A DNA stretch of 64,000 nt from Porites lobata (GCA_942486035.1 CALNXK010000022.1:1432001-1496000), one strand, 5' to 3'; positions 9,701 through 21,390 are shown, counted from the stretch's first letter. The notes: a model not told the origin generated them from the letters alone. A program made the numbers and translations.

Positions 9701-12700
9701 GATAAAGCCACGTGTATTTTTGATTAAAAAGAAAGAAAGAAAGAAACTCATAAGACAAGTAGTATAGAGGTTTTTGTGACTTCCCCTCCTCGGGGATCGT
9801 TTGCATAAAAGCAATGACTACGGTATATCCTTCCTCGTTCGTTCACATTGTTTTGTTGAACGTGTCGGAATTGTAAGAGCCAGTAATGCCTTTACACTTG
9901 CGGTTAGTAATGCCACTTTATTTGGTCTCGTAAAAAGAAAACAACCGGTATGTCACTGTTGAGATTCAAAACATAACGCATACAGTATCGCACTTGTTCA
10001 ATACCAGTCAAGTTTTTTGGTGGAGTGCAGAGTGACGACACTGCTTACCGCTTATTCCGCTTTCACAAGGGCTGCCGATCTGTGTGTTTTTGCGCATGAT
10101 GGGAATGCTGAGTTTATTGTTAACTCTTTGTTGCTGCTACGTGTTGTGTTCTCTTATATTTAATAACCGCATTTGCTATGCAGAGAAATAAGAGCGTTAG
10201 AGACTTCTTGTCAGGTCGTGTTTTACCAGAAACTAAAATAAGCGAACTTACTGTCTGTAAAATCAATTTTACAAACAAGGCGGATTCAAGTAGAATTGCT
10301 AGTTCATTCCACTGACAGCCAACGCTTGTTTCATTTGCCGGTAAAACGGCACCCACGTGATTAGTCCATAAATTCTAGTCTCCTTGTTGTCTCAAACATC
10401 AAAAAATATATCAATATAGGTGCATATTTTGGACGAAGCCAACATTTTTAAAAAACCATTGCGGCTTTCCGTAGGCTTTCCATATCCGCTGAAGGGTTGT
10501 TTAAGTCTTTCAATAAATTACGAAAAGGAAAATGCAATACTGTACTATTGAGCTTGCAACCAGAAGTGGTTAACGTTTACGAACGAGTTTGAGTACCACA
10601 GCTTCGTACCCAAGGTAAACAGGGAAGAAAGCATGCACTAATATTCCTGTTTTGATGCAGGCTTTTGGGGTTTCGCGCCCTAGCTTAGCTTTCCCATTAA
10701 CTGAAAATATAATCGAAAAGGATAATGAAAAAAGAAAAAAGTAATTGATTTCTAAAGAAACTGTGATGATGCGTCGCGCTTTCGAAAGGCCAGCGATCTA
10801 GACGTCTAAGCTTTTTTGAAAATATTTATAGTTGTAAATTTTAATACTTATCAACTTATCTTTTGATAAAGAAAGGATTAAAATAATGATATTGTTTTAT
10901 AAACTGAAATCCTCGACGAACTTCATTTTTCAGATCCAGATACAATAGAACCAATGCTCTGCGTCGTTCTGGAAGGAAGGCTACCTGACCGTATTTAGAT
11001 TACATGCAATTTAATTTTCTAGAACGGAGAAATTAATTCACTGTTAATGCGTCATGATTTTAATGATTCTGACGCACTCGGTTTGTCTCATACGTTTCAA
11101 AGCGTTCATTCAATTGTGATATAATAACGTGTATTCCTACGGTTCCAATATCCTTTAAATTCCATTTTTCAAAATGGACTGACATGAGTACTAAAAGTGT
11201 CTATCAGCAACGTTTCAGCGAGGTCTACAAGTGCTAATCAGTAGCCAAGGACGCAATGAAAACTGTATTTTTAAGTTTCAGCATGTTCATGTTTTTCTGT
11301 CTCACGATAAAGCAAAAGTTTTTTATTTTAAAAAGAAAAGATAACTTTCTTAATCAACGGAAATTCAAGTAAAAGTACAAGTGGAAAAAAAGGGTTAAAG
11401 TTGAACGGAAAGTATAGCCTTTGTTCCTGAAGTGGACCTGCTCAATGAACCGTCTATCCGCATCTTCACAGGCGCTCGTAACATTTGTTTGTTTTGTTTT
11501 TTATGGAACGAGGAAAAAAAGGATCAGTAGCATTGTTTTGCATTCCCCGTTTGCTGAATCAGGTCACTTTCAAGAGACCAATTAAAATCTACCTATTTGT
11601 TTTCTGATATCTGTTCTTCGTAAACTGAATACGAGCTAAGTTTGTTTTATGTAAAAACTCTTTAGCATTCGTAATTTGCGAAATTGACTCCACTTAAGAG
11701 AAGAAATACTGTCACGCAACAAAAACATAAACTTTAATTGAGTGCCCTTTACGTACCTTAAAAACTTCGTCTCCAGAATCCACAATTTCATCACGAAACA
11801 AAGGAAGTGTTTGGTTTGTTGACTTGTTTGAAGGTATCTCTTTGAGGGAGTAATCGATTTCTCCGATTATTTTGTGTGTTCGGTCGTCGAATAACTGAAA
11901 GTGTAAGACACTCTCGCGAAGTTTCGCTGCGATAATATTATGTGCTTCCAACTTTTCATTAAACTGCGGATCATTTGTCTTCTTCACTGTTTTGGTCTTT
12001 TGTTCCCATATATGATTCTCGTTAAAAGTTAACGATGCAATGACTAAAACGTCAGGAGAAATATCGTCTTCTGAATTCGCGATTTTGATTCCTCGCATGA
12101 CATAAACCTGCAGCAAGCGAAATGCCTCATCGTAGTACAGGGAAAACTCCAACTTGCCCAGATTACTTTCAGGTTTCTTCGTGGGAACGGCCACCTTCCT
12201 TCGCTGTATGGGTGTCCCGGGTTGATACGTTTGAGGAGGTGAGGGCTTTCTTTTCTCTGGTAATCTTCTCCGGTCTAGTCTCGGTGATTTACCCGGTGGA
12301 AGAGGAGGCGAACGAATAGATTTCGTATTGATGGAACTTAGGTTTATCCCGCTTGACTCGTCAAAAGTTTCACGACGCCCATCCACACTTTGAGTCGTTG
12401 ACGGTAAATGCGTGCGCCCATTTCGATATTCCTCCCTTCTGATGCTGGCTGTTCGCTCTGCCTCTATGGGCTGTTGTATTTGAACGGGTACAGGTTGGGG
12501 AATATAAAATGTTGGAATGTCGCTTTTCACTATCGCACGATTTTTTACGTTTGGCTCCGAAGCTGGCAGCTCTTTATATCCTTTTTCGCGTGAAGCGCGT
12601 CGACGGAGAAACTGCACCAGGAGATAGATTAATACAACGACCAATCCTGTAATGACTCCCAATCCAACAGCCAGGACAACTAAAAATAAAAATAACGGAT

Positions 12701-13074
12701 CAAGATGGATTAAAAGGCTGCTATGCAATCAATGGTAAATATAGTCTCAGAGTTTATAAGAATTCGTTACCTTGGTTTACCATGTTTCAGTCCTTTCAAG
12801 CGCAAGAAAATTCCATATATTCACATCCGCCTGCATCGCAGTTGCAAGAGAAATTATTTCATGATTAGAGGCACAAAAAAAGTTTCGAAAGCGCTTCGTC
12901 ACAATTCGTCCTTACAATATTGGAGTGTCCGCGAAGTAGATGTCAGCGCAAAAATAAAATTCTTTTCCCGTTTTTACGTGTTTAATAAAACGCCCGACTT
13001 CCTGTTGAGACAACCAATAGAATCGCCAGCTCGGCAATACCACTGGTCACGCAAGCAGTGACCGGAAGTAACAT
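6741..13074 (-). CDS. Synaptotagmin-like protein with two C2 domains (13-kb locus)
   Basis: Model on the - strand: exon 1 13074-13041 (tentative), exon 2 12679-11757, exon 3 8320-8188, exon 4 7057-6741; about 468 aa. Exon 2 follows acceptor 'tttatttttag' and encodes a strong TM helix (VVLAVGLGVITGLVVVLIYL), then 'RRRASR', a proline- and basic-rich linker and C2A ('LEFSLYYDEAFRLLQVYVM'). Donor 'aag|gtacgt' is phase 0. Exon 3 starts C2B ('GLGDLLISLC'), and exon 4 finishes it, ending 'HWEQVLEKPHLEIEQWHAI', which is the synaptotagmin WHxL region. C2A loop 1 lacks the usual DPY and loop 3 is 'FDDRTHK'; C2B loop 3 has no Asp cluster, so calcium binding is probably lost. Family role: membrane-anchored vesicle or membrane-contact trafficking. 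Exon 1 rests only on ATG, phase match, a weak donor and a nearby TATA-like run. Confidence 0.78.
7125..7308. mobile_element. TIR element 'aggggcggatcc', 6-bp target duplication
   Basis: The element at 7131-7302 begins 'aggggcggatccac' and ends 'agatccgccctt'. 'gcacta' flanks it on both sides (7125-7130, 7303-7308). A G/C-only run near the right end ('aggggggaggggggtgcgc') is typical of this repeat. It lies in the last intron of the 13-kb C2 gene. Related copies are seen near 30135 and 31612. Confidence 0.65.
7560..7720. repeat. Dispersed repeat containing 'accctgttcaagac' blocks
   Basis: Three short imperfect units ('accctgttcaagac', 'accctgtttaagactcaaga', 'accctgttaagcgg') are followed by 'gcacatacccgcataggcc' and 'gggagtggcctcccggg'. 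I recognise this as a common interspersed sequence in coral genomes. It is intronic and has no coding content. Confidence 0.45.
8397..8762. mobile_element. TA-flanked TIR element, 'gagacctttag' family, copy 1
   Basis: Left end 'gagacctttagcttcaagg' and right end complementary to 'gagaccttcagattctaag' form long inverted repeats that continue through 'gactacgagtacgac'. TA dinucleotides flank both sides, as in Tc1/mariner-type MITEs. It sits about 80 bases from an exon acceptor inside an intron of the 13-kb C2 gene. A second, more decayed copy is at 16482-16828. Confidence 0.7.
8763..11756. other. Long intron of the 13-kb C2 gene
   Basis: The intron joins the TM/C2A exon to the C2B exons. Apart from the MITE at its far end and a short GAAA microsatellite near 9731-9745, I see no gene or clear repeat. 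Open frames here are 60-80 codons and lack family features. Confidence 0.45.
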
Positions 13075-13128
13075 TTTGGACAGTCCGTTCAATTACCCTT
13101 TCCCGCCCAATTAATTAATTATATATAT

Positions 13129-13138
13129 TGAAGGGAAA
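13129..13138 (-). promoter_or_regulatory. TATA-like run upstream of candidate first exon
   Basis: On the - strand this reads TATATATAA, about 55 bases before the candidate ATG at 13074-13072. It gives modest support to that exon. An AT-rich 'ttaattaatt' tract adjoins it, so chance occurrence is possible. Confidence 0.3.
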
Positions 13139-13721
13139 CCTTCCAATACTGCTTCAGTAATCAGTCGGAGAAAAAGATCCATATAGATGTGTTTATTTTT
13201 AGATCAGATTTGTGCAATAATCGTTTTTTTTATGCGAAAAGCGCTAATGGGATACGCTTTTGCGATCATACTGATGTCACTGGCTTTGCGGGATGGCCTT
13301 TCTATCCTGTTTATTACATTCAAAGGCCCAATTAAGGAATTCTGACGACGTCGTTTTGCGATACTTCGGGAATTAAAAGCGGATATCACCCAGTCACTGT
13401 ACGCCTTGTGTTCTAATAATTTGCCTTTCGGCAAAGCCGACTGGGCTACTGAGGCAGTTCAATCATTCAATATTTTCAGCAAACAGTTTGAGTTGTTGCT
13501 CTATACCACCCTTGCAGTTCTAAGCACTTCAGCCGATGTGTATATGCAGTAAACTGGCTGTTTGCGTTCACACCCTTAATCTCTTGCCAAAGGCCCTCGA
13601 AGCCAATTATTCAGTTATATTTACTACTCAAGGACGTATCTAGATTGTAGTCTGTATTAATCAAAAAAAGCAACTTCAAGCAACTTTTCCTCAAGCGTGA
13701 TTATTTCCTCCACGTAAAATC

Positions 13722-13750
13722 AAGAGCCATAATATCCCATTATGGCTCTT
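13722..13750. repeat. Perfect 12-bp stem hairpin
   Basis: 'aagagccataat' and its exact complement are separated by 'atccc'. No T-run typical of a terminator follows, and no coding sequence adjoins it. It is probably a decayed foldback element. The rest of 13139-14510 shows only simple ATTT and GTTT runs. Confidence 0.4.
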
Positions 13751-14510
13751 GGTAAAATTAAATTCTTAGAAGCAACTTTGGTGCGTTTTAAAAATGGGAA
13801 GTTTTTGTGGCGAAGTTGGGAAGGGGTACATTGGCCGACTATGAACGTTGGCTTTCCTTTATTTATTTATTTATTTTTTTTCAGTTTCAGCAAATTAACG
13901 ACATGTTGCCGAAAAGTGGTGTATACATTTCTTTCAAATTCAAGCGAAGAGGGCTAGATATGAATGTCTAAAAATAAAAATCAATTCATTTTCAGAGCAC
14001 TTATTGAGGTAATTACTTGATAGTTTGAGTACCTTTTAAGCAAAGCCTTCGGTTATAAAGGTTTTACTTTTTTGCAGCAAGAAGAAGTCTTTGCGCAATT
14101 TTGAAGCACTCTCTGAATGTTTTTTACGGCGATGAGTCAAGAGATATAATATCCAATTAAGGCTCCCTTTTGAGACAGGCCCAAGGCGAAGTTCACCGCA
14201 AAATAATTAAATATACTTGCTTTTCGCTATCATGGGCCGACGTCCTTCTTTTTTCTTAATTCATTCTAACGTTAACAATTAGATTGACCCCGGGGCTCGA
14301 GTCACGAAAAAGTCTCTCAGCCGGGTAATTTTGTTGGTTGGTTTATTTGCTGATTTGATTGTTTGTTTGTTTGTTTTTTATTCTTTTTCTATTCAAGCTT
14401 GAATATAACACTCTTCACGCAATCAGCTAGTTCTACATTCAGTATCTTACTAATTAAAGGTTTCTTCCGCCTCTTTGATGGGACACACTATACGCTACTG
14501 GGCCCGACTC

Positions 14511-14685
14511 TAAAACCCCATTTAAACGCGCTAAAAAAATCGGCACGCCAAATTTTTGGCATCGTGCTGACGATTTTAGGGGTGCCGAGACTACCTCCCG
14601 GAGGTAGTCTCGGCACCCCTAATTTAGAGCTACTAAATTTGGCGTGCCGTGCCGATTTGTTTAGCGCGTGTAAATGGGATTTTTA
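14511..14685. mobile_element. Palindromic MITE, 175 bp
   Basis: The outer arms are 'taaaaccccatttaaacgcg' and a near complement ending at 14685. The centre is a perfect inverted block around 'gactacctcccggaggtagtc'. One arm includes 'aaatcggcacgccaaattt'; its partner has an extra 'gtgcc'. The whole element can fold into a single hairpin and codes for nothing. Confidence 0.7.
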
Positions 14686-14689
14686 AAAG

Positions 14690-14990
14690 AAACCAGATGA
14701 ATAAAAAAGAAACCACGCAAACAAAAAAATACCACGCAAATAAAAAAGAAACCACCCCAAAAAAGAGAAAACATGCAAATAAAAAAAGAAAACGCAAAGA
14801 AAAACAGTTTCCTTTTTAGTTGAGTGTTTTCTTTTTTATTTGAGTTCCATGGCTTCTCTTTTATTTGCGTGGTTTTTTTCAATTTGCGTCTTTGATATTT
14901 TATTTGAATTGTTTCTTTTTTCATTTACGTGTTTATTGTATTTGCGTGCTTTCTCTTATATTTGCGTGGTTGTTCTATCATTTTACGCCT
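14690..14990. repeat. Inverted array of short purine-rich units
   Basis: The left half (14690-14810) repeats imperfect units like 'ccacgcaaataaaaaagaaa' on the + strand. The right half (14815-14990) repeats the complement, 'ttttttatttgcgtgg' with variants. The switch lies near 14815. The arrangement is a minisatellite present in both orientations, immediately next to a palindromic MITE. Open frames through it are simple-sequence artefacts. Confidence 0.6.
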
Positions 14991-15082
14991 AAACTTGGCA
15001 ATTGCTCAATATTTGGTGTAGTGAGGTCGGCAAGATCGAGGCAGCCGTTCTTGAACTGTCGTAAGTAGTATTACTAGTTGTA

Positions 15083-16396
15083 TGAAATGTCGATTTTAGG
15101 AAATAGGATTATAAACCGATATTGGAGTTAGCAAGTGACCTATCTCTCCCGGGGGTACTAGACAGATACTGGGAGGCAAACCCCTTATCCTAAATATACA
15201 TTCATATACCATTTGTTGACATAAAAGACTCCTCACTCTCCAAAAAAAACTTCGTGCTGGGCTGTGCATACCGACCTCTATAGTTTTTTGTATATTAGAA
15301 CGCAAAACAGAGCCTTAGGCTTCCCGACACTTTGTAAAAGCAGTGCGAAACTAGTAGATTGTTGCATCAAGTGAGTGCCTGTACGTTTTTCCTTGATTAT
15401 CAAGTATGAATTGTGACGTGTCAGAAACAGGCACAAACTTCGTTAGCGCGCTAATGACAATCTGCAGCACTTGACCAGGAAAGCATTGCTTTTACATGCA
15501 GAGTACACGCGTTCGCAGGCCACGTTTTGTCACTCCTCCATAAAGGTCTTTTTAATTTAGTACCCATTTACGATCATAGCTAGAGGCCTGTATTTTCCTA
15601 GCTTCGTCCACTGGAAGATATGTTGACCGCGGCAGACTTCAGCTTCCTCTTTCCTTGAATTTCACGAATTTGGTCGACCTAGCTAAAATTTTCGAAAGCC
15701 TCACAGTAACCATGCGAAACCTTAGTTTGGAAAGTGCAATCATTTCGGTAAACTTTCAACTGATTCCTCTCACTTTCCGGTGAAAACAACTTCGTGCCTG
15801 TTCACCATGATCGAGTCTCAAATTTTGGCAGATCAATGCGGAAACAAGTGCAGGCCAAGCCGAGTATAGATAGTATAGATATGTTTTCCTTATCGTGAAA
15901 ACGATCGATTTTTTTTCAATGAAATGAATCCACTCCCTATAATGGCCTATATGGGGAGGAATATGAAAGAGTAGGCGGATTTCACCATTGAAGTATATGA
16001 AAGGGTAGGGAAATCTGTCATTTCAGTCAAAACTGGGCTATCAGCGGCATTTTATGGCTATAAAAAAAGTCAAGAAAACTTCCTGGTTCAGCGATTATAT
16101 CAAAATTTAATTGGGGAAGACAGTGCAAAACAGCCATGCAAAAGGGATGAAGCGTTCCAAACCAGGCTTGTGAAAGAGTTTCAATTTGTAGAAAGGAATT
16201 ATACGAATCAGGGTACCTTCTCTGTCAAAAAACGTTTAACTTTATATTCTCTTGTATAAAATTAAAAGGTTAGGGGCTGGACCTCGGGGCTGTGCCTCAC
16301 TGTATAAAACTTTATTATTGCCCCATCCTCCCCCGGGGGGGGGGGGGCAAACTCCAATATCAGTTTATGATCCTTCACCTTAAAATCGACAATTCA
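15083..16396. mobile_element. 1.3-kb TIR element
   Basis: The left end 'gtcgattttaggaaatagga' continues into 'accgatattggagtta'. The right end (to 16390) is a complement with a few differences, and weak symmetry extends outward. The 45-bp inverted ends bracket about 1.2 kb with no transposase-like frame, so it is a non-autonomous derivative. It includes a G13 run at 16336-16348 and a low-complexity block near 15940-16010. Confidence 0.6.
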
Positions 16397-16481
16397 TTCA
16401 ACTCAGTAATACTTTAGCCTGGACACAGACGTTGTTTTCATTTCTTTTTCTACGAGCGCTCGTCGGTCCCTCAGGAGAAAA

Positions 16482-16828
16482 TAGAGACCTTTAGATTCCG
16501 AGACGAGGACCACTTCGAGGGTGAAAATTTTTTGCGCGCTTGAATCAGCGTCATTTTGGCGGGAGAACGTGATAGCCGTCGTCATTCTATTACGGGTCTT
16601 AGCGAAATGTCTTAGTGACGGAAACAAGCTATCAAATGTTACTGAGAAGGTCTATCATTTTGCCATCGGGAGAGACATTATCCTCCTTCAGTAAAAAATA
16701 ACTGTCTTATTGTTTCTGGTGAAAAAGATATTAAAATAAAACTTTTTATACAAGTGTCTAATTTTTAATAATATTTGAGTCAAATCGCGTCCTTGTAGTC
16801 GTCCTCGCCCTCGAATCTAAAGGCCTCC
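16482..16828. mobile_element. TIR element, 'gagacctttag' family, copy 2
   Basis: It begins after TA with 'gagacctttagattccgag' and ends with the complement of 'ggaggcctttagattcgagg'. It shares the 'gacgaggac' inner repeat and an inner block similar to copy 1 ('cattttggcgggagaacgt' here, reversed there). Its right terminus abuts another element at 16830, so it may be clipped. Confidence 0.6.
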
Positions 16829-16829
16829 A

Positions 16830-17061
16830 AGGGGCCGACCATTTAACTCTTGAGGGGGGGGGGGGAGGGTGGTTGATTTCTGGCCATCAAGAATTTTTTT
16901 TTCTAGCAATCTGGTGGGCAGGATATTTTTTCCCTTTTTTCCCATAGGCTTTCTATTATATTTGTGCTGCATGCAATTTTTTCCTTATGACAAGAGCTTG
17001 CAGGAAATTTGTTTCAAAATCACCCACCCCCTCCCCCTCAAGAGTTAAATGGTCGGTCCCT
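16830..17061. mobile_element. 230-bp TIR element
   Basis: The ends are 'ggggccgaccatttaactct' and its complement finishing 'ggtcggtccct', with about 28 paired bases including a G-run against a C-run. Nothing inside is coding. It directly adjoins the previous element. Confidence 0.7.
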
Positions 17062-17199
17062 AATGATCTAAAGCACTCTGTTTTTTCCCCTCTACTCAAA
17101 GGAAAGAAAAAAAGAGACGCCGCCGCTTTCTGATTACATGCAGGTTACCGTTTCATAAAATTCTATGTTTACAACATCCCATTATTTATATCTGCCTAC

Positions 17200-17330
17200 T
17201 CGGTATCTAAAAAAAGCGCGAGTATCACTGAAGCAGACGGATATCCCAGGGTGAGTGGTTTGTTTAATCTATTTTAAACTATTTTATCAGCGGACTCGGT
17301 ATCTAAAAAAAGGCTCGAGTATCAAAAGCG
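17200..17330 (+). repeat. Pair of short direct repeats
   Basis: 'ctcggtatctaaaaaaagcg' with 'cgagtatca' occurs at about 17200, and a close copy at about 17285. Each is preceded by similar AT-rich sequence. The unit is about 87 bp. Confidence 0.4.
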
Positions 17331-17524
17331 ATATTCAAAATCATGTTCCTTTTTCTCTCGTAATTTTCTAAACAAGGTCACAACGTATAATGCAGTGGAA
17401 ACTCTTCTACCGCACACTCTAGCAAGAGGACAGCTCTACTTTCGTACGGCCTTCACAAAACCCCCTTTTTCTCAACCCCTGTCTCCCATACATGTACAAA
17501 CTCTGTTTTCTCACTCCCGTGTAA

Positions 17525-17850
17525 AGCTAAGTGCAAACAAACGGACAAACGGACGCAACTTCATCATCATCCTTTCACGGGTTTATAACAAACCAATTCA
17601 ACGACCTGCCCCCAGTTGGCTTGTTAGCTCTTGTTGGCACAATTGGTAGAGCGCTGCACCGGTATCGCAGAGGTCGAGGGTTCGAATCCCATTATGATAC
17701 AAATCTGAATTTCTTTCAGGCTTTCATTTCGCAACTGCAAAAGTTGCGTCTATAACTGCGATGACTCGCTTCTTTCAAATAATTTCCAACATTGTTGGCC
17801 CAACAATGTTGGGAGTTGTTGGTCAACAACGTTGCGTCAAGGGTGTCCGC
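17525..17850. mobile_element. TIR element interrupted by a SINE
   Basis: Outer parts resemble one MITE: 'aaacggacgcaact' on the left and 'ccaacaatgttgggagttg', 'caacaacgttgcgtc' on the right. The same family is intact at 33750-33950. Between them lies a tRNA-derived SINE, which implies nested insertion. Confidence 0.5.
17603..17770 (+). mobile_element. tRNA-derived SINE
   Basis: Bases 17620-17690 have tRNA promoter boxes: 'ggcacaattggtagagcgc' (A box) and 'gggttcgaatccc' (B box). The anticodon loop lacks the U33 expected of a working tRNA, and a D-arm insertion is present. The 3' body 'caactgcaaaagttgcg' can form a hairpin. I judge it a SINE rather than a tRNA gene. Confidence 0.65.
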
Positions 17851-19044
17851 TCATTCATAACTTTCAAGTTTTGAAATGTCCGCCGACAGAAACCTGCAAA
17901 TATGGACTTTCTTTTACACCCCAAAAGTAGGCTTTATGAACTTGCATGATAAACAAGTGGTTACCTTAGACAGAGATTGAGCTAGTGATCGATGGAGCGC
18001 CAGCCCCGCGTTGTTGCCAATTGGCAAATCGCAAGTTGTTTTTTCTCGATCGAGGTAAAGGAGGGAATGGCTTTCGAATATTTTTACTTAACACCTACAA
18101 CCTTTTCTCTCTTTCCACTTTCTCTTCTTCTTTTCCAGTTTCGTTTCTTTTCTATTTCTTTCGACTCCTTTCTTGCCCTGGCTTTCGCCGCAAACTAAAA
18201 AGCGAGCACAAATATGCGGAGAAAAAAAAGAATAAAAAGAGGAAAAAGAAAATGATGGGCCAAATTAAAACTTATCTTTATTTATACGTTGTTTGGAAAA
18301 TTCCAATCAATCATTTTTTAACGATTATGCCTGACTGATTCCCAACCCACATATTATTATGATAGAATAACCATAACCTTAATCTAGACAGTCGAAAGGG
18401 GCAAATTCACACGAGATTAAAATTTCATATAATCACGGTACGATTCTTGAACAACAAACCTTTATTTGCTGTTCATAATGAAATATAAGCCCTTCATGAT
18501 TACGATCCGTGATGGTCCGTCATAATATACATGTAATTTAGAGCTATAATTTTGGCAAATTTGCCACATAACCAAATGCTGGAAAAAAAGTTATCTAACA
18601 AAATCAGCCACAACCTACGTCTTTTTTCATTTATACACAGGTTAGAAATGAAATCGCGAAAAAGAATTACACGCGAAGGATTTGGTTGGTTTACCAATCC
18701 GAAGGGGAAAATGATATTTACATATCATCACATACTTTTTAGACGGATAGAGATAATGGATATTGAAAAATATACACAGAAATTCGATCCAAAATTGTAT
18801 TTCTTTTCTGTTTTTTTACATTGTTAGTGATTAAATTTCTTTCTTTTCATAGTAAGTACCAGAATGCTACTGTATTTCACTTGACCAACGAGTACTATGA
18901 TACGCAATGACGAGCCTAGTTTAAAGGAATTTTTTCCTGTTTGCTTTGAGGAGAATTATTTTGCATATTGCTTGTCACGAACTGAAATTTGTTCCTATGT
19001 ACTCACGCCAAGAATTTGTGAAAATAAATGTCGAGAAATTATTT
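17851..19044. other. Downstream flank of the 19-kb C2 gene
   Basis: No gene is seen. AATAAA on the - strand at about 18459 could end the transcript of the C2 gene. I searched here for C2B exons (a 'WH' motif on the - strand) and found none. Confidence 0.35.
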
Positions 19045-20050
19045 TTAAAAGGATAACGGGTTTACTCTTTTAATTATTTTTTCGAGCCTGTTCGCTCGCA
19101 ATTCTGACAGAGGCATAAAGACTTCTCCGATCACGTAGACGTTATCTTGGACATGATCAAAATCGAGGACCACAAAATGAACTGTGCATTCTCGAAGCTT
19201 GTTATGAACAAAACCAGGCACAATAAAAGTCTCGTTGAAAGCAGGATTATTTGTGCGAGATATTTTCCTTGTCCACTGCCACGATAACATTTCCGGCAGA
19301 ATTCGCATTTTCACGCTGCAATTTGGCGGGCGAAGAAAACTCTCATCCGGAGTAGAAATTCCAGCAACTTGTATCACAGTGATGTGCAATTCGCGACTTG
19401 CCGTGTCGTAGAAACACGAAAACTCAAGACGGCATTCCTCTTCCTCTTTCTTTCTGAAAAAATCTTCCGCACTTGGATGGACTAGTCCGTCCGATTTCAA
19501 ACTAGTAGGCAGGCTCATCCTCTTGCTCAGTTTGGGTTTTCCCTTGGAGACGAGATCACTGGTACCACTGCCAGGGCTTGCCGCTCCGTCTTCCCCCTCC
19601 TCGCCATATTCTTGTATTGTGGTAATCGCCCCAATTTCATATGGCTCCGTTACTCGAATGCGCTGCTGTTCCCCATTGACAAGTTCAGTAATTTCTGGAT
19701 ATGATTCAGTAGAGGACTTTGCCAGTGTGTAGACGTTAGGCTGCACCTGAACTGGGCGAGTTTGCGATATCATATATCCTTCAGGGCTTGTCGTGTAGTA
19801 ATGATCGATCATCGGGCGCTCATCGCTTTGTGAATGCGTATTATACGACTTCGAGCGTCTTGTGTAGCAAAGATATGCCACACCAACCACTATCCCTCCC
19901 GCCAGAAATCCGAGAACTGAACCAAGAACAACGCCAAGAACACTCGAGTCCTGAAACAAATTACGAATGCAGAAAAATAAGTTCAAATTTATCTTAAAGG
20001 CACAAAATGATCAGTTTAAAGGCCCTCTTCGAATGAAAACTTACCGTCAT
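19045..20050 (-). CDS. Synaptotagmin-like protein with one C2 domain (19-kb locus)
   Basis: Model on the - strand: exon 1 is only ATG ACG (20050-20045) with strong donor 'gtaagt', then exon 2 19950-19045 after acceptor 'ttgtttcag'; 303 aa. An in-frame TGA lies just before the ATG. Residues about 6-30 are a glycine-rich TM helix (VLGVVLGSVLGFLAGGIVVGVAYL), followed by 'CYTRRSK'. A serine- and acid-rich linker leads to a C2 domain from about residue 185 ('CRLEFSCFYDTASRELHITV'), with 'WQWTRKI' in strand 4 and 'NPAFNETF'. Loop 3 keeps 'LDFDHVQD'; loop 1 has 'PPNCS' where calcium-binding members have DPY. The C2 ends at 'IKRVNPLSF' and a stop. No C2B exons are visible downstream, so this is a single-C2 paralogue, unless the codon pair at 'aga|gtaaac' is an alternative donor. 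It is likely a type III membrane protein. Confidence 0.78.
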
Positions 20051-21390
20051 TTTTCATTCGTTCTCAAGTCATTTTCCTTTCTTTTTTGGCGGTTTGGTCG
20101 TTTTTAACGGTTGTCCGATAACAAGGAAAATTTTTCAGCACCGGAAGGGAACTTGACCGGCAACGTGTCGACAACTCAACAACCTCAATGTTTCGCGGGG
20201 TCGAGTAGTTTTGAATTTAAATGAAAGTAATCATGATTTCATTGTATCTGACATATATCCACTCGTGCGTGACCACAATGTTGTTGTGATTCTAAATAAA
20301 ACCCCGCTCAGGAACCCTTTACGTCACCTGAGAATAAGAAGCCCTCAGCTGAAAACAAAGGCAAATACTTAAGTCCTTTTTCTTAAAGCAACACACTGAT
20401 TTATCGGTGCCAAATTATATTTTTCTATTTTCAATTTGACTCTCCGCTGGTCATTACTTAATTCTCCCAAACATAAATTTTTAATGAAGGTCTCGAACAT
20501 TTGATCACTGTAAACAACACTCGACTATCGCTCACTTTCAGGGGTTAACCTTTCATCTAATAGAAATGCTTTATCTGCCTGCCTTGTAATCTATTTGTCT
20601 TTTTCCGTACATTAAGGAAAAGGAGAAATAGAGACTCTCCCAACTGTAAAGCAATCAGCCAACGTTCCATGCCTTTTTGATAAAAAGACTTTTCAAAGTG
20701 TGAAATAGATAATATAAGAGATTATCTGGTTATGTCACTGATTGCCATTCATAGTACAATAGCTAGGGTAAGCCGGCAAGGCGACAAGGGAATGCGGGTA
20801 AAAAAGGGTTGATGCAATATAGTTAAGTAAATAGACAAGATTTAGACGAAATTTATCCTTCAGAAGTACATTAATTTTTCCAGCTTATATGATATGTAAA
20901 ACTTTGTTCAACAAACTCCAACGCACAAAGCTTAATTTGCGTTTTATCAATATACTGTTGGTGTTTAGAACCAGATAATAGGCGGTTTATCGGTTATGTC
21001 ATCCATTGTTTACGTAGATTGGGTATTCTTTAAGATGACAAAAAGTTCCTCTTGATGAGTTGATCATGAATGACGAGTGGCCATGTGATTTAGCAGGTGA
21101 AATTTTTCAAATATCAAACAGATGCACAAAATTTCGTAAAGGATTCCTGAAGAACAAACAGAAATTAAACTTCTATAAGTTGTTGTCACTCGCTTGTTAG
21201 TTTTGTTCTTTTGTGTTTAATTTCATTTTGCTAAATGAGGGCATTCTTTTTCAAGAATGTAAATAGAGTCTGTTGTAATGCTAATATTCGTTTGGCTAAA
21301 AAGTTGAATTATTAGTAAGGGTGAACAAGAGGCTTTATGACGACCCCAATGTCACTCTCCAGTTTGCTTTCTAAAAAGCAAAAACAAAGT
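20051..21390. other. Intergenic between the 19-kb and 24-kb C2 genes, right side
   Basis: AT-rich sequence with no gene or repeat that I can name. It should include the promoter of the 19-kb gene. Confidence 0.3.

Noticed and set aside
13204..13434. 76-codon - strand frame rich in basic residues
   Set aside because: Faint similarity to the end of a ligand-gated ion channel did not hold over the hydrophobic segment, and no flanking exon supports it.
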